In this document: positions 1-11,728 of the stretch, piece after piece | How positions within the stretch are numbered: position 1 is the first letter of the stretch | Layout: every line of letters starts with the position of its first letter | From: Psococerastis gibbosa | Lineage: Eukaryota > Arthropoda > Insecta > Psocodea > Psocidae | Direction: 5' to 3' | Assembly: GCA_963971405.1 (NCBI GenBank) | Contig: OZ020484.1 | Span: 7,068,001 to 7,132,000, forward strand | Length of the DNA stretch: 64,000 nucleotides | Position numbers and translations under genes: made by a program | The notes under the pieces: generated by a model | Told to the model about the DNA's origin: nothing | Seen by the model: only the letters and a program-made list of their open reading frames with translations | Databases searched by the model: none

Positions 1-279
1 TAGCCTAAGTTACGATAGTCATAATAGTAGCGGGTGGCTTCCTAGAAGTTGTTGGCCTTAAACGAGTTTTAAATGTTAGCCATCACAAAAAATGACACTG
101 CCGCATTGCATCCTATTGTACTCTTTAGTGTACTCTGCCCTAATTGACCTATATATGTTCTATTGTCTATTCGATAGGGGCGGTAGACTTGCAATGGGGC
201 CGGCCGGGCCTTGCAGATTAGTGCATAGGAACCTTTAATGAAGAAATTGTACTCTTTAAATGTCCATTCCATTGCAGAG

Positions 280-435
280 TACTGTACAGGAAGGTAGAAA
301 AGGAACAGGATATCAAGAGTCGAGGGATAGACTGCATAAGGGATTAATGAAGGCTTAAGCATTTGTCGCATTAAAGTTATGTATGGTACAGCACCATATT
401 CTACTTCTAAGGGGTGAGTGTTTATTGCATTAATT
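280..435 (+). repeat. Anonymous duplicated segment, unit 1 left part
   Basis: gatatcaagagtcgagggat, aagggattaatgaagg and ttctacttctaaggggtgag match 2765-2885. A second block, 1885-2010, matches 3690-3810 in the same order. Confidence 0.6.
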
Positions 436-483
436 ACATTATACTAATTGATTGCACAATGTCAGCTACTTTGATTACACCTG

Positions 484-649
484 CAGCCTGATCGAGGCGA
501 TTATAATACCAGTATTTATTTAATCCCCTGGTATTAAAAATGTAAACAAGATAATTTTATAATGGAAAGTGCTATTCAAAATTTCTTTGTTTCCAGTTAT
601 AATCCTAGGGTATTTATTTAACCCCGGTGTTATAATCGCCTCAATCAGG
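484..649. mobile_element. Palindromic MITE, family F, copy 1
   Basis: About 166 bp with inverted arms of ~55 bp: GCGATTATAATACCAGTATT, ttaatcccctggtattaaaa and their complements. The centre is tataatggaaagtgctattc. Confidence 0.8.
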
Positions 650-699
650 GATCCTGATGACATGTTCTTCTTCTTTTTCTTCTTCTTATTTATTCCTCC

Positions 700-975
700 T
701 CTAGCTCTACAGCCCTTTGATGAGTTTTGGACTGATTGACAACACTCCTCCAGTCATCTCGGTTTTGTACAACGCTCTACCATTTACGGACTCCCAACTC
801 ACGAAGAAAGAAAGAAAGAAAATTGTCTTTATTTGCCATATGAGCAAATTATGGGCCGTTCTCAATTACTTACAATTAACCCCTTAACTGTGAAGGTCAG
901 TTTCCAACTCATCCTTCCAGCGTTTTCTAGGACGTCCAGCCAGTCGTCTTCCTGCCATGCTTGCGTTGTATATCT
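700..975 (-). mobile_element. LINE ORF2 C-terminal fragment, with a tailed insertion
   Basis: On the minus strand GRPRKRWKDELETDL is a typical C-terminal motif of LINE reverse-transcriptase proteins. The matching distal part is separated from it by about 90 bases (803-892) that end in a CTTT-repeat tail, which looks like a separate retroinsertion. The frame is broken. Confidence 0.6.
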
Positions 976-1349
976 TTTTCATCGATGACATGTTAGAGGT
1001 TCTAATATTAATAAGAAGTGCCCCCTGGCATATTCTACGGGTATATTTCAAAACTTATCCCCCAGTTTAATGCATTGTACAGTACTCTTCATACCAATAG
1101 ATGTATTCCAACTCTAGAGAAGAAGGAGTATAGTACTATATCTCCATGAATGTCAAGGTCTACTAAACATCACGGTCAAAGTACTAGAAGCTGATTTTCC
1201 CCTTTAAGAGGGAGTCAAGTTGCCCATCTACTTATTTTTTTTTTTAATCTGAAATCGAATAATCAAATTTTGCAGTTTTACTGAACTGGGCGTTGGGTAA
1301 AGTATGTATAAGTTTTACTGAACTAGCGTCGGCCTTTAACTACCTCTTA
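975..1349. other. Nothing recognised
   Basis: AT-rich sequence between a LINE scrap and family A copy 1. A short direct repeat (agttttactgaact) is the only structure. Confidence 0.6.
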
Positions 1350-1729
1350 GGCGCCCATTCCATTGACCGGCTAGGGCTATTTCCAACAACGATGACGTGG
1401 TAGCAGACATTCAAGACTTAGGTGGCGTTTCCACCGACCTCGCATTGCAGATTGCAAATGACATTGACGGAGATGTTTTTTTTTAAATAGAAATCTATTA
1501 AAATGTTTGTAATTAACATATCCCATGAAGCCATTTTTTAATTTTAGTTTGTTTGTTTGTGATTTTACTGTATGATCATTGATCAATTTTAACTATGGCA
1601 TAGAGGAAAATAAACATTTCCGTCACTTCTGCAATGCGAGGTCAGTGGAAACGCCACCTAAGTCTTGAATGTCTGCTACCACGTCACCGTTGTTGGAAAT
1701 AGCCCTAGCCGGTCAATGGAATGGGCACC
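1350..1729. mobile_element. Nested foldback MITE, family A, copy 1
   Basis: Outer inverted ends GGCGCCCATTCCA and TGGAATGGGCACC bracket arms of about 80 bp (gtggtagcagacattcaaga and its complement). At ACTTA/TAAGT a second inverted pair begins (GGCGTTTCCACC and inverse), enclosing a ~110-bp core with TGATCATTGATCA. Flanked by TA. No coding capacity. Confidence 0.88.
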
Positions 1730-1884
1730 TTAATAAGTCCTCTCAATTCAATCAATGTAGGGCTAAAAAACGTCACAAGTCGCCGGGACCGAAAATAGCC
1801 ATAATGGCGGGAGGGGGGCTGATCTAATAGTGACCAATCTTATCATATAGGCGCCTGTATGAGTATATTACCTAACTTCGTCAG

Positions 1885-2010
1885 GGAACAGTCAATCGGG
1901 AATTTGAAATATTCGATGTGTCACACCAGGGCGTGGCATCTAGTTTAGCGATGTACCTTGTACCTTCATATATAGGCCTAGGTACTATACCTATGCGGAA
2001 CTGAACGATG
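1885..2010 (+). repeat. Anonymous duplicated segment, unit 1 right part
   Basis: gtcaatcgggaatttgaaat, cagggcgtgg, gcgatgtacctt and tatgcggaactg match the block at 3690-3810. Confidence 0.6.
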
Positions 2011-2167
2011 ACCAAAATGTCCTGGGGCCTGACTGAGGACAGTGCGGCAGCTCCAAGGGGGAGCCGAATGAAAAAGCCCACTATTTGAGAGACGCTGGTA
2101 GCCTCTGTCCCTTCGGTACGACGTTTTACGCATATTTATTGAAGGCCTGGTGGCTGGTGGTGTCTTT

Positions 2168-2623
2168 GGCGCTTAATCCATATACGTCAATAGTAAATAT
2201 GGTATTGACGGAAATTTCAATTTTTCATTATTCCACATGTTTTTTCAACTATTGATCACTTTTCTTCTATTGACACGTATGCGCCAAATTTTTGAAATTT
2301 GGCGCATTTGTTTCTTGAAATTTTGTTTGTATTTGTTTTTTTCGTGCACTTATTATTTTTAATAAAACCTAATAATAGTAGGAGATCTGAAGTAAGATCG
2401 ACCTTCACCGATCTGTTTAATGGATGAAAACTGTTTTAGAAACAATCTATTAAAATGTTTGTACTTAACATATTCCATGACGCCATTTTAGTTTGTTATT
2501 GTTTGCAGCGCGTGATTTTACTCTATGATCATTGATCAATTTTAACTATGGCATAGAGTAAAATTGAAATGTCCGTCAATACCATATTTACTATTGACTA
2601 TTGACGTATGTGGAATAAGCGCC
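2168..2623. mobile_element. Foldback MITE, family B copy 1, with the family A core
   Basis: Ends GGCGCTTAATCCATATACGTC and the inverse (gacgtatgtggaataagcgcc); the arms hold TCAATAGTAAATATGGTATTG and its complement. Near the right side it carries the same core as family A (tgatcattgatcaattttaa, catagagtaaaa). Confidence 0.82.
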
Positions 2624-2764
2624 TTTATGAATAGCTCTCTCGCTTGCGGCCCAATAGTGCTGACACTTTCTGCGGATGGCGGGGACCAGACAGCCTATTC
2701 TGTGACGTCGCCGAGGTTTTAAATAGACCCAAAAGTAGAGGACAGAGGAAGACAGACCGAGGGC

Positions 2765-2885
2765 TGTATGGAAGGAGAAGAAGGCACAGGATACCATCAG
2801 GAGTCGAGTAATAGATAAGGGATTAATCAAGATTAAGGCTGTGCGCACCATATTTTACTTCTAAGGGTGAGTGTTTATTATATAC
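2765..2885 (+). repeat. Anonymous duplicated segment, unit 2 left part
   Basis: cataccatcaggagtcgagt-like sequence, aagggattaatcaag and ttttacttctaagggtgagt correspond to 290-430. Confidence 0.6.
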
Positions 2886-3041
2886 CTATTTATTATATTA
2901 ATAACAAAATAAATAATTCTTTATTAATCCCAAGAAGAACACAATATAAACATACACAATTAATTAATTTACTGTGGATCATTGCGTCCTTACTTCTCCC
3001 TATAATCCTATATCCCCAGGTTCCACGAAGTCACTCAGCCA

Positions 3042-3629
3042 TAGGGATCCAAATTTTTACAAATGTATCGATACTTGTATCGATACCGGTATTGAATGGT
3101 AGGTATTGAGACTGGTATTGTATTGAAAGAAAAGTATCGATACCATGAGGTATTGGTATCGAATCAAATGCCACACGTTTAATATTTCCAATGCAGCACA
3201 GGGGTGCATCCATGGACCCAGGGTATCAAGGGGCCTTTGAAAAATTCTGGTAACTTCTTTAAATAAATAAATAAATGTTCTAAAATAACTATTAACTATA
3301 ATGTTAGACGCGTATATGACTAAAAATAACTTAAATTCAATATAAAAAACTGGGGAATTGCAAATTACAATTTATAAACAATCAGGCGCGCAAAATTAAC
3401 CTAGTCCAACCTCTATACATAGCTTATGAAAGAACGCTCACACAGCAAGTTGGTGAATATTTTGAAAAATAAAATAAAATAGCGGGAAAAAGTTTAGTTG
3501 TGTGGTAGGTATTATTTGATTCAATACCAGAAAATAGGTATCGATACCTGCAAGTATTGAATGAAAAGTATCGGGTATCAATACCAGTGGTATCGAAAGA
3601 AAAGTATCAGTAGTATCGTTGGATCCCTA
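3042..3629. mobile_element. Non-autonomous hAT element, 588 bp
   Basis: Flanked by an exact 8-bp duplication, CTCAGCCA (3034-3041 and 3630-3637). Terminal inverted repeats are TAGGGATCCAA and TTGGATCCCTA. The first ~130 and last ~120 bases are packed with copies of the palindrome GTATCGATAC and its half, a subterminal repeat array as used by hAT transposases. The middle is AT-rich and has no open frame. Confidence 0.9.
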
Positions 3630-3689
3630 CTCAGCCACCCTAACAAAGATTCTTCAAGCTGAGTATGTGACCTCAGAAGAGGAACATTG

Positions 3690-3810
3690 TCAATCTGGGA
3701 TCTAAAACCTGGATATTGCACAGCAGGGCGTGGTAATAAATTTTTGCGATGTACCTATAGCTCGTACCTTCGTTGTAACCTATATATACATACGCGGAAC
3801 TGTAGTATAC
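3690..3810 (+). repeat. Anonymous duplicated segment, unit 2 right part
   Basis: gtcaatctgggatctaaaac, agcagggcgtggtaat and tacgcggaactg correspond to 1890-2010. The 588-bp hAT element entered this unit only. Confidence 0.6.
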
Positions 3811-4630
3811 TGGGTGTGGATAGTCCCTCTTAAGAGGACAACCGCTAGAGTATGCTATCGCCGTGTTAGGAACCTTGCTTAATTTCTTACTATAAGCTTC
3901 CTCTACCTGACTTCTAGTGTCCTAAGGCTGTCCAGGAGTATGCTAATTAATTAGGCTATTTACATGTAAGCGCAGCTACTGTGGGCTGCATACCTACACC
4001 TACATCTATATACTATTTATATATATTTGTGTCTATAAAGACTTTATTATTATTATTATTATTTCTGTATTACAAGGGAATAATTATTGCTTATATTTAT
4101 AAATATATTCCTTTGGCGCAGGGGAATACCGGCCGAAGAAAGAAGAAGAATTTATATTGGGTACTAATTAGAAGAAAATCTGCCTTGTATATGAATGAAT
4201 ATATTTTAATACAATACAATGCGACAATATACAATATAACAACAATTTATAAAAATCACGCCACTGGGCAAATGCCCGAGTGTGGCCTACATCCGTTAAC
4301 ACAACGAAATAATCAGTAAAAGTTTGCTAGTTAGGCTACAATAAAATAGGTATACTCATGTTTAATTTTGTTTTTCGCACGTATAGTAGCATTGTATACA
4401 ATTGTATATTGTTATAAATCGACTTTACAAAGTATCAAATGTCAAAAACAAAAACGCTCTTTAACGACATTAACATAATTAGATATTTCCTTTTTTATGA
4501 TATATGGACTTCCAGAACTTCGGCTTATCAATGGAAGGGCATTAAAACGTTTTACACCAATGAATGACGCTGATCTCATTAACAGTTTAGAATTGGGATG
4601 TGGGACCTTCAGTGGCTCCCTGCTTAAATA
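3811..4630. other. Nothing recognised
   Basis: AT-rich, with a TTATTA run at about 4045-4065. The open frame at 3981-4319 is not recognisable as protein. Confidence 0.6.
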
Positions 4631-4632
4631 TA

Positions 4633-6203
4633 CAGTGGCGGAGAAAAACTTAAGGACACCAAATTTTTTCTTGTAATTTTCATAATTGCCCTGTATAATG
4701 AGATCTGAATGGCATGGTAGTTGGATAGTTGATTACCCTCTAAGAGCTGTATAGCTCGATACTATTTTAGCTATTGATCGATTCACCTCCTTGCAGATTT
4801 GAATTTTTTTCGAAAATGCAAGGGGAGAAAAACATAAGGACGCGAGCATTTATGGTGATATTTTGAACCCAAAACAGTGATTTTTAGTTCTTTGTCTTTA
4901 ATTTGAATAAGTAGGAGTCTGTTGTTGCTGAAGGAAGAAAAATGTCCAAAGGGAGAAATTGCAAACCTGAGGAGAAGAAGGTGATCCATAAACCTCGGAA
5001 ACGAGGGTATTCTATAAGAAAAATTGCGGAGACGATCGGAAGATCAAGAACAATGGTGGAACAGGCTCTCAAAGCTCCCCGTCCTGTGAAAAAAAGGGGA
5101 CATCCTCGAAAAATATCGCAGCATTTCGACAATTTGCTGGTCCATAAGAGCAAAATGTCACCATTCAGTACCGCCGCCGACCTTAAAAAAGAAATGAATC
5201 CTCCCATTTGTACTCGAATGGTTCAACAGGGGCTGAGAGATGCCCAAGTCCATGGTCGGTTACCGAGAAAAGTTGCCAAAAAAGAACATTGAGGACCGTT
5301 TAAAGCATGCTTCAGAAAACCTAAATAGTGCAAATTGGAAAAACATTTTGTTCAGCGATGAAACAATGGTCAACTTCTTCGGTTCCGATGGGAAACAGTG
5401 TGTGAGAAGACCTCCCAGTACCGCATGTAATCCCAAGTAAACAAAGAAGACCGTAAACTTTGGTGGCGGTAACATTATGGTGTGGGGCTGTTTCTCCTAC
5501 AACGGCGTAGGCCCGATATTCCGTATAAACGAAATCATGACGAAAAAGATGTACCGGGAGATTCTGCAAAATGAAATGCTACCTTTTGCGGAAGACGACA
5601 TGCCAATTTCATAGGTGTTCCAACAGTAGAGAGACCCGAAGCATTCACCAAAGATTATAAACCAGTGGTTCGCGGAGAACAATGTGTCTGTCATGCCGTG
5701 GCCAGCTTAGTCGCCCGACCTGAACCACATTGAAAATCTTCGGAGCCACTTAGGAAATCAAACTACCAAAGGCGCTCCATAAAAACAAGGACCTTCTATG
5801 GGAGGAGGTGGAGAAGACATGGCACTCGATACCTATTTCAATTTGCCGCAAGTTATTCGACTCTATGCAAACTAGGTGCAAGACAATCCTGCAAAACAAC
5901 GGCCATAGCACAAAGTATTGATGTTTTAGTTGAATTATAGTGTTATTTTCAAAATAAAACTCTATCCAGTAGAAAATGAACCTTAAATGCTCGCGTCCTT
6001 ATGTTTTTCTCCCCTTGCATTTTGGAAAAACATTGATGTCTGCAAAGAGGTGAATTGATAGAGATCCAAAATAGTATCGATCTATACAGCTCTTAGAGGG
6101 CAATCAACTATCCAACTACCATGCCATTCAGATCTCATTAGATAAGGCATATATGAAAATTACAAGAAAAAATTTGGTGTCCTTAAGTTTTTCTCCGCCA
6201 CTG
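4633..6203 (+). mobile_element. Tc1/mariner-family transposon, full-length, inactive
   Basis: The element is 1571 bp, flanked by TA (4631-4632 and 6204-6205). Terminal inverted repeats are long, about 225 bp (4633-4860 and 5976-6203), beginning CAGTGGCGGAGAAAAACTTA, and the inner edges repeat a similar motif (GGGGAGAAAAACATAAGGAC). The one gene on the plus strand is a broken Tc1-type transposase. Repeat arms differ at several positions, so it is old. Size and TA target fit Tc1 elements with long inverted repeats. Confidence 0.93.
4942..5905 (+). pseudogene. Tc1-like transposase, degraded
   Basis: It starts MSKGRNCKPEE with an N-terminal helix-turn-helix (GYSIRKIAETIGRSRTMVEQ) and a GHPRKIS linker. 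The frame shifts near 5277, then continues in another frame with WKNILFSDETMVNFFG around the first catalytic Asp. Stops occur at about 5438, 5612, 5627 and 5708. The tail still shows RDPKHSPKIINQWF and SPDLNHIENL, the third-carboxylate region (here DE-type Glu in HIEN). At least one frameshift and several stops make it nonfunctional. Confidence 0.9.
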
Positions 6204-6490
6204 TATATGGCACACAACACACTACCGACTTGTAGTTTGCTATATAAGATCTGTTTAAACCTTTGGCCCAGGAGCCTTTGGGTTCACCATCCCCATAACC
6301 CCCTAGGTATCAAGGTTTAATTACAATCTGATCAGCGGAAACACAAAAAAACAAGTCTTATTATTATAGTATTTTTTACATGAGATTTTTATTTATAGAC
6401 TTACTTTATATATTTAAATTCGTGGACCTGGTGAACTCCGTAGCGCCCACTTTCTCGTTCTACATTCGTTTGTTGGTTTACTTTAACTTA

Positions 6491-7328
6491 TTGCTTTCCA
6501 ATTTATACGTAGTATAAGGAAAGCTTTGTGACGGTCGAAATTTTCGATTCCGAGATTTCAACGGATTTACACGTTTTAAGAAGGTCCCAGGAACCCAAAA
6601 AAGTGGTTTTTACGAAATGTCTGCCTGCCTGTCTGTCTGTCTGTTCGTCGATTTCCCGGCAAACTATTCGGTTGATTTTGATGAAATTCAGCATGTAGGT
6701 TCACAAAAATCATACCTCGGGAACATTTTTTTTATTTTGGGCTAACTCAATTTGGGGTTTTATTTTCATAAAACTTCAAAAAAACGTCAAAAAAATTATT
6801 TATCCAAAACGGCTCCAACGATTTCTTTTAAATTCCCATATATTGTAGCTGTTCTTAATGTTGATAAAATGCGGGGGGTCGCTTGCCCCTTGATAGTTTG
6901 CTTCTGGGGGTAAAAAAATAAAAATTACTAAATTTTAATGAAAAATGACTAAAAAATAATTTTTCTGCGACACCTTTCTATCGATGATTTCTACCTTCAG
7001 GTATGTTTTAGGTGTTAAATTGAGTAACGAAACCGGACAGGTCGCTTTCCCAAAAGAGTATGTGGTTTTGTACAAAAAAATGTTTTTTTGAAAAAATGGT
7101 AGAAAATTCACGCTCAAATGCATTGCGTGCCCTGCCAGTATTGCTGTGTGGAAATGTGTTGGTTGGTCTGACCAATCTAGAATTTACCTCACCACCAGTG
7201 ACGAGTGACGTCAGGTGGACAACGCCCCTCCCCCCCCCCCCGAGATATCGGAAATTTAACCATAGGAAAATTATTTACCATGAAATTACTCTGGAAAGCA
7301 TGTTCGAGTAAACTCGGACCAGTTCTTT
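6491..7328 (-). mobile_element. ~850-bp interspersed repeat, family C, copy 1
   Basis: Minus-strand copy. Ends are GCTTTCCAATTTATACGTAG and CGAGTAAACTCGGACCAGTT. Internal landmarks are a TCTG/GACA tract, tcccaggaacccaaaaaag, the AAACGGCTCCAACGATTTC block and a C-rich run. No intact frame; the repeat looks non-coding and may be a non-autonomous transposon. Confidence 0.8.
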
Positions 7329-7884
7329 AAGTATACTTTCAACGTCGATACTATTTTGATTTGGATTTTGATTGAGGAGCATGTATGCAAAAGGCGATAT
7401 GTCACGTGAGATAATAAATTTAGGAGAGAGCGGAGAGACAGAAAACTTCTAAAATCGAAATCTAAGGGCTGGGGGCTCTTGGCACAGGGGGAACATTCTG
7501 GTTGAAAAACCTGAAGCAGTGGTTTCCCTTTCAGAGCAGCAGTTTCCAAGGCACAAATTGCCATGATAATTACCAATTTTCGACAGAAGAGCCATTTAAT
7601 GAAGTAGAAGAATGTATAAGTATCTAGGAAACCAAGCCGGCCTTAGCTGTAGGCGCAATATGGTTGGCATGAGCGGTATAGTGACATTTAGATGGAGTTA
7701 GGTCACGATCGCGACATTGACACGCCTGCGTATATCTACTCCCTCGAATTACGCTAATTTCATTGAATAAGTCCGAAATAAATAGTATGTAGGCCCCTAA
7801 TTAAACGACCGGTCCCGCCAACATGCTTGATTATAAGAGGAAGTTGGCCACCCCTTGGATCGCGCCAAAATACGTCATTCCATG

Positions 7885-8046
7885 CAAGAGCGGATCCAGC
7901 GGAAAATTTAGGGTGGGGGGTCACAAGTTTTATGTACGTTAAAAAAGTATTTTTTTTGTTGAAAAGTTGAGTTTTTTTACTATCATATGAATTTACTTAT
8001 TTAGGGGGGTCATGACCCCCCCCCCCCCCCCGTGGTTCCGCCACTG
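7885..8046. mobile_element. hAT-like MITE with homopolymer C tract
   Basis: Ends are CAAGAGCGGATCCAG and TGGTTCCGCCACTG. Flanks ATTCCATG (7877-7884) and ATTCCACA (8047-8054) agree in 6 of 8 bases, fitting a decayed 8-bp duplication. A 15-C run and a GGGGTGGGGGG block lie inside. Confidence 0.7.
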
Positions 8047-8317
8047 ATTCCACAGCAATAAACCTTTTCAAGAAAACCTACTCGAAATATCTAACAGACC
8101 TTCAGGCATCGAGCACTACCTTCCTAGTGAGTGAGTGTCGTGAAGCTCCTAACTGTGATTGTGAGAATGAGCTGGAATGCCTATGTAAATGAGTGTGAAT
8201 GTGTGTGAATAAAAATATTACTTGCAGTCTATTATCATACTAGTTTAAGCAGTTAATTGTAAGAGAGGGCCTTTGGTCCTAATATTGTTGGTCTTGTTAT
8301 TTCTCATTAAAAAATAA

Positions 8318-8516
8318 AAATTGACTTTTCCTTCTATTACTAAGCCAACCTAGCGGAGTTAGGGCTATAAAGCCCTCTCTTACACTCAACTAGGAAAGCC
8401 CGGGACCGCCTGCTTTACATGCCCTCCGAAGCATTGCCAGAAAATGTAGCAAGTGTGGGGCTCGAACCAACAACCTTTCGGGTGAAAGTCGTAGTCTGTA
8501 CCACTACTTTACATGT
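8318..8516 (-). mobile_element. tRNA-derived SINE, family 1, copy 1
   Basis: Minus strand: a tRNA-like head with a B box (GGTTCGAGCCC) and an A-box-like TAGTGGTACAGACT, followed by a body with GGAGGGCATGTAAAGCAGGC and ggctttatagccctaactcc, and an A/T-rich tail. Confidence 0.75.
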
Positions 8517-8519
8517 CCT

Positions 8520-9500
8520 GAATTAGAAACGATTGTTATTATTATTAGTATAGTTATTATTATTACTCTATAAAAACTGTATGCCTTGTCTTGTAGTTTC
8601 TGTTGATTATATGCCCTTAGTCCGTGGAGTAACGGACGAAGGAAAAAAAATTAAATATTTTTTTTTTCTGCGGAAGTGGGAAGCTTGCAAACATCTGTGC
8701 CTTTATTTGTCCCTTTTCATCACTGCCATGGCCCTTTACATGTGTGATTCGGGGTAGCATCCAGGGAGTGTGAGACTAACTGACGGTTCAACCTCTAGCG
8801 AGGCCCCTCAGCCGACCCGACTCTCACCTCACATCAGGCGAAGTCCTGTAGATGCTGAAATAAAACGTTTGTTACTTAGGAAGGATGGTTTTTGTAGGAA
8901 ATTGGATAAGGTATAATATGGGGCAGGAAGGTAATATTTTTAATAGTAATAAGGATTTTTTTATTTAACTAATTTTATTAATTTTAATTATTTAATTATT
9001 TATTTGATTTATTTTAACTTAATTGTAAGAGAAGAAGGCATTTTAATTACAGTGAAAACACAATTGAAGTTCATTCTTTTTGGTGTTTACTCTTAATCAA
9101 CACAAAGAAAAAGTAAAGTCATGCCAAGCCGCTAGCGTGACAACAATCCTCTTACAGTTTAGCAAGACTAAATTAATTCGCTAATGGCCGGAAAATACTT
9201 AAAGACTTAACAGATTTGGTTTTGTCAACGGGTGTATATTTCATAGACTGTATATTATAAGGTTTATTTATATTTTTTAATTTTGCAATGAATAATTCGG
9301 AAAATTTAGACGCCTGGTGGGCCACGCCAACTGAAATGTAACACGGGGATTCCCCGAGCAGACGACTCCCGAACTGACCCGTGATCCCGAGCAGTGGCTT
9401 AACGATTGGTTTTCGAAAGGGTGAGGGGGAGTGGTGTATAATTTGGTGCCCCCCATAAAAATATAGAAAAATGGGAAACCCGTTCTTATAGACGTACGCA
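8520..9500. other. No gene; AT-rich plus short anonymous blocks
   Basis: Contains AT-rich runs (8930-9010), a more GC-rich block at 8730-8860, and at 9390-9480 a possible hAT-like start (gcagtggcttaacg). Nothing assignable. Confidence 0.5.
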
Positions 9501-9506
9501 GCTTTA

Positions 9507-10207
9507 AAGAACCGGTCCGAGTTTACTCGACGAACATGCTTTCCAATTTATCAACATTAGTAGATAGAGAAAATGAGTAATTTCATGTTAAATAATTTTC
9601 CAGTGGTTAAATTTCCGATATCTCGGGGGGGGGGGGGGGGGGGTTGTCCACCTGATGTCATTGGAAGTGAGATAAATTCTAGATAGGTCAGACAAACACA
9701 TTAATTACCACACAGCAATAATGGCAGGGCACGCAATGCATTTGAGCGCGAATTTTCTATCATTTTTTCAAAACATAATTTTTTGTGCAAAACCAAATAT
9801 TTCTTGGGAAAGCAACCTATCCGGTTACGATACTCAATTTAACAACTAAAACATGCCTGAAGGTAGAAATCATTGATGGAAAGGTTTTGTAGAAAAGTTA
9901 TTTTTTAGTAATTTTTCATTAAAATTTAGTTATTTTTATTTTTTTACCCCCAGAAGCAAACTATCAAGGGGCAAGCGACCCCCCGCATTTTATCAACATT
10001 AAGAACAGCTACAATATATGAAAAGTTAAAAGAAATCGTTGGAGCCGTTTTTGAGAAATAATTTTTTTAGGCGTTTTTTTTGGAGTTTTTTGAGAATAAA
10101 ACACCCCCAAATTGAGTTGGCCCAAGTAGTCCCGAGGTATAATTTTTGTAAACCTACATGCTAAATTTCATCCAAATCGACTGAGTAGTTTGCCCGGAAA
10201 TCGATGC

Positions 10208-10242
<35 letters not shown>

Positions 10243-10369
10243 TTTCGTAAAAACCACTTTTTTGGGTTCCTGGGACCTCAAAACGTGTAAATCCGTTGAA
10301 ATCTCGGAATCGAAAATTTCGACCATCACAAAGCTTTCCTTATACTACGTATAAATTGGAAAGCAATAA
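9507..10369 (+). mobile_element. ~850-bp interspersed repeat, family C, copy 2
   Basis: Begins GAACCGGTCCGAGTTTACTC, then a run of 20 G, the GACA tract at about 10210-10240, and ends TATAAATTGGAAAGCAATAA. Collinear with copies 1 and 3. Confidence 0.85.
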
Positions 10370-10378
10370 AGACTCAAT

Positions 10379-10596
10379 TTTAATGAAAAATGACTTTGGG
10401 GTAGGAAAAGTTAAATAAAATCGTTGGTGCCGTTTCTGATAAATACATTTTTTAACTAACAGACAGACATTTCGTAAAAACCACTTTTTTGGGTTCCTGG
10501 GACCTCAAAACGAGTATATCCGTTGAAATATCGGAATCGAAAATTTCGACCATCACAAAGCTTTCCTAATACTACGTATAAATTGGAAAGCAAAAA
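10379..10596 (+). repeat. Second partial family C unit, in tandem with copy 2
   Basis: Repeats ttttaatgaaaaatgacttt, then jumps to the GACA region (only two and a half units) and the same 3' end. It is a deleted second copy, directly joined to copy 2. Confidence 0.75.
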
Positions 10597-10599
10597 ATT

Positions 10600-11610
10600 A
10601 ATGACCTTGGTGTCCCGGAGACCCGAAGGAGGGGTGAGAAGCTTTGAAAAAATTATGTGCCTGAAATATTGGAGTTTTACGCATTTTGATAGAAGTAGCG
10701 TTCAGATGTTAGAGGCGAAATATATAACCACCAACAAGGGGGGCCCGGGCGACTCCCCCGGATGAAATTTTTTGAAAAATTGGCTCGAATTAGTTGGGTT
10801 TTAAGAATTTTGAGAGCAGTGACAGCTAAATTTTGTTTGTGTAATTAATATTCAATCAGAGAAAGACCACTCACATGTGGCAACGATACTTACTTAAAGT
10901 ACGATACTGACTTAAAGTAAGTATAGAAGCGAAAGTCTGACAAGACCTCAGAATTCGAAATTACGATTTACGAATATCTCTTCTACAGGCACAGTAGAGC
11001 CAAATTTATGCCAGGAAATGGAGAAATAATATAGTAAAATTTATAAAAAAAACTATGCAGTCGTAAGATGCCGTTTACAGGGGAAAAAATACTCATATAT
11101 ACCCGACGCACGTAGTTATTGCAATATTAGGCATGCTACCATACCTTAATACTTTAATACTCTGTTGTGCTCCATTAAATTATATTTCATTCACAAGCCA
11201 TTAATAAATCAAGTTAATAATTATAGTACCGTAGTTTCGTACACTGTTTAACACTGGCAACGTTATGAGGACAGTACCTGACTTTATGAGTGCATTCGGT
11301 GCCTAGCCTGTACTTAAACCTATCGTACATTCTCTAGTATTACTGATCTTCAATTTTATTGCTCTGGTTTCCATGACCTTCATGCTGCAATGGGGGAAGG
11401 TACTATAGAGATTTGATTATTTATTATTTAATACATTTATTTTTCACAGTTTGTAATGTTTTTCATTAGATAGGTACCTACTTAGGTTGCGTTGTTAACT
11501 CGTATAGCTTTTTATGGTTTTCCTGTAAAAGCAAACCGAGCAAAATTCACAAATTTTTGAAATTGAGTTTTTGGCACCGATGGATCCGTCTGGTTTAAAT
11601 CTATCAATTG
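10600..11610. other. No gene recognised
   Basis: Starts with a segment rich in ggggggcccgggcgactccc that may be the right part of an element interrupted by family C copy 2. The rest is AT-rich. Confidence 0.5.
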
Positions 11611-11613
11611 AAT

Positions 11614-11728
11614 TTCTTCTTCTTCTTCTTCTTCTTCTTCTTCTTCTTCTTCTTCTTCTTCTTCTTCTTCTTCTTCTTCTTCTTCTTCTTCTTCTTCTTC
11701 TTCTTCTTCTTCTTCTTCTTCTTCTTCA
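11614..11728. repeat. (TTC)n microsatellite, about 38 units
   Basis: 115 bases of perfect TTC/CTT repeat. The poly-Glu frame on the minus strand is a repeat artefact. Confidence 0.95.

Noticed and set aside
8440-8516. tRNA gene
   Set aside because: A tRNA-like head of SINE family 1, repeated at other sites with the same body sequence.
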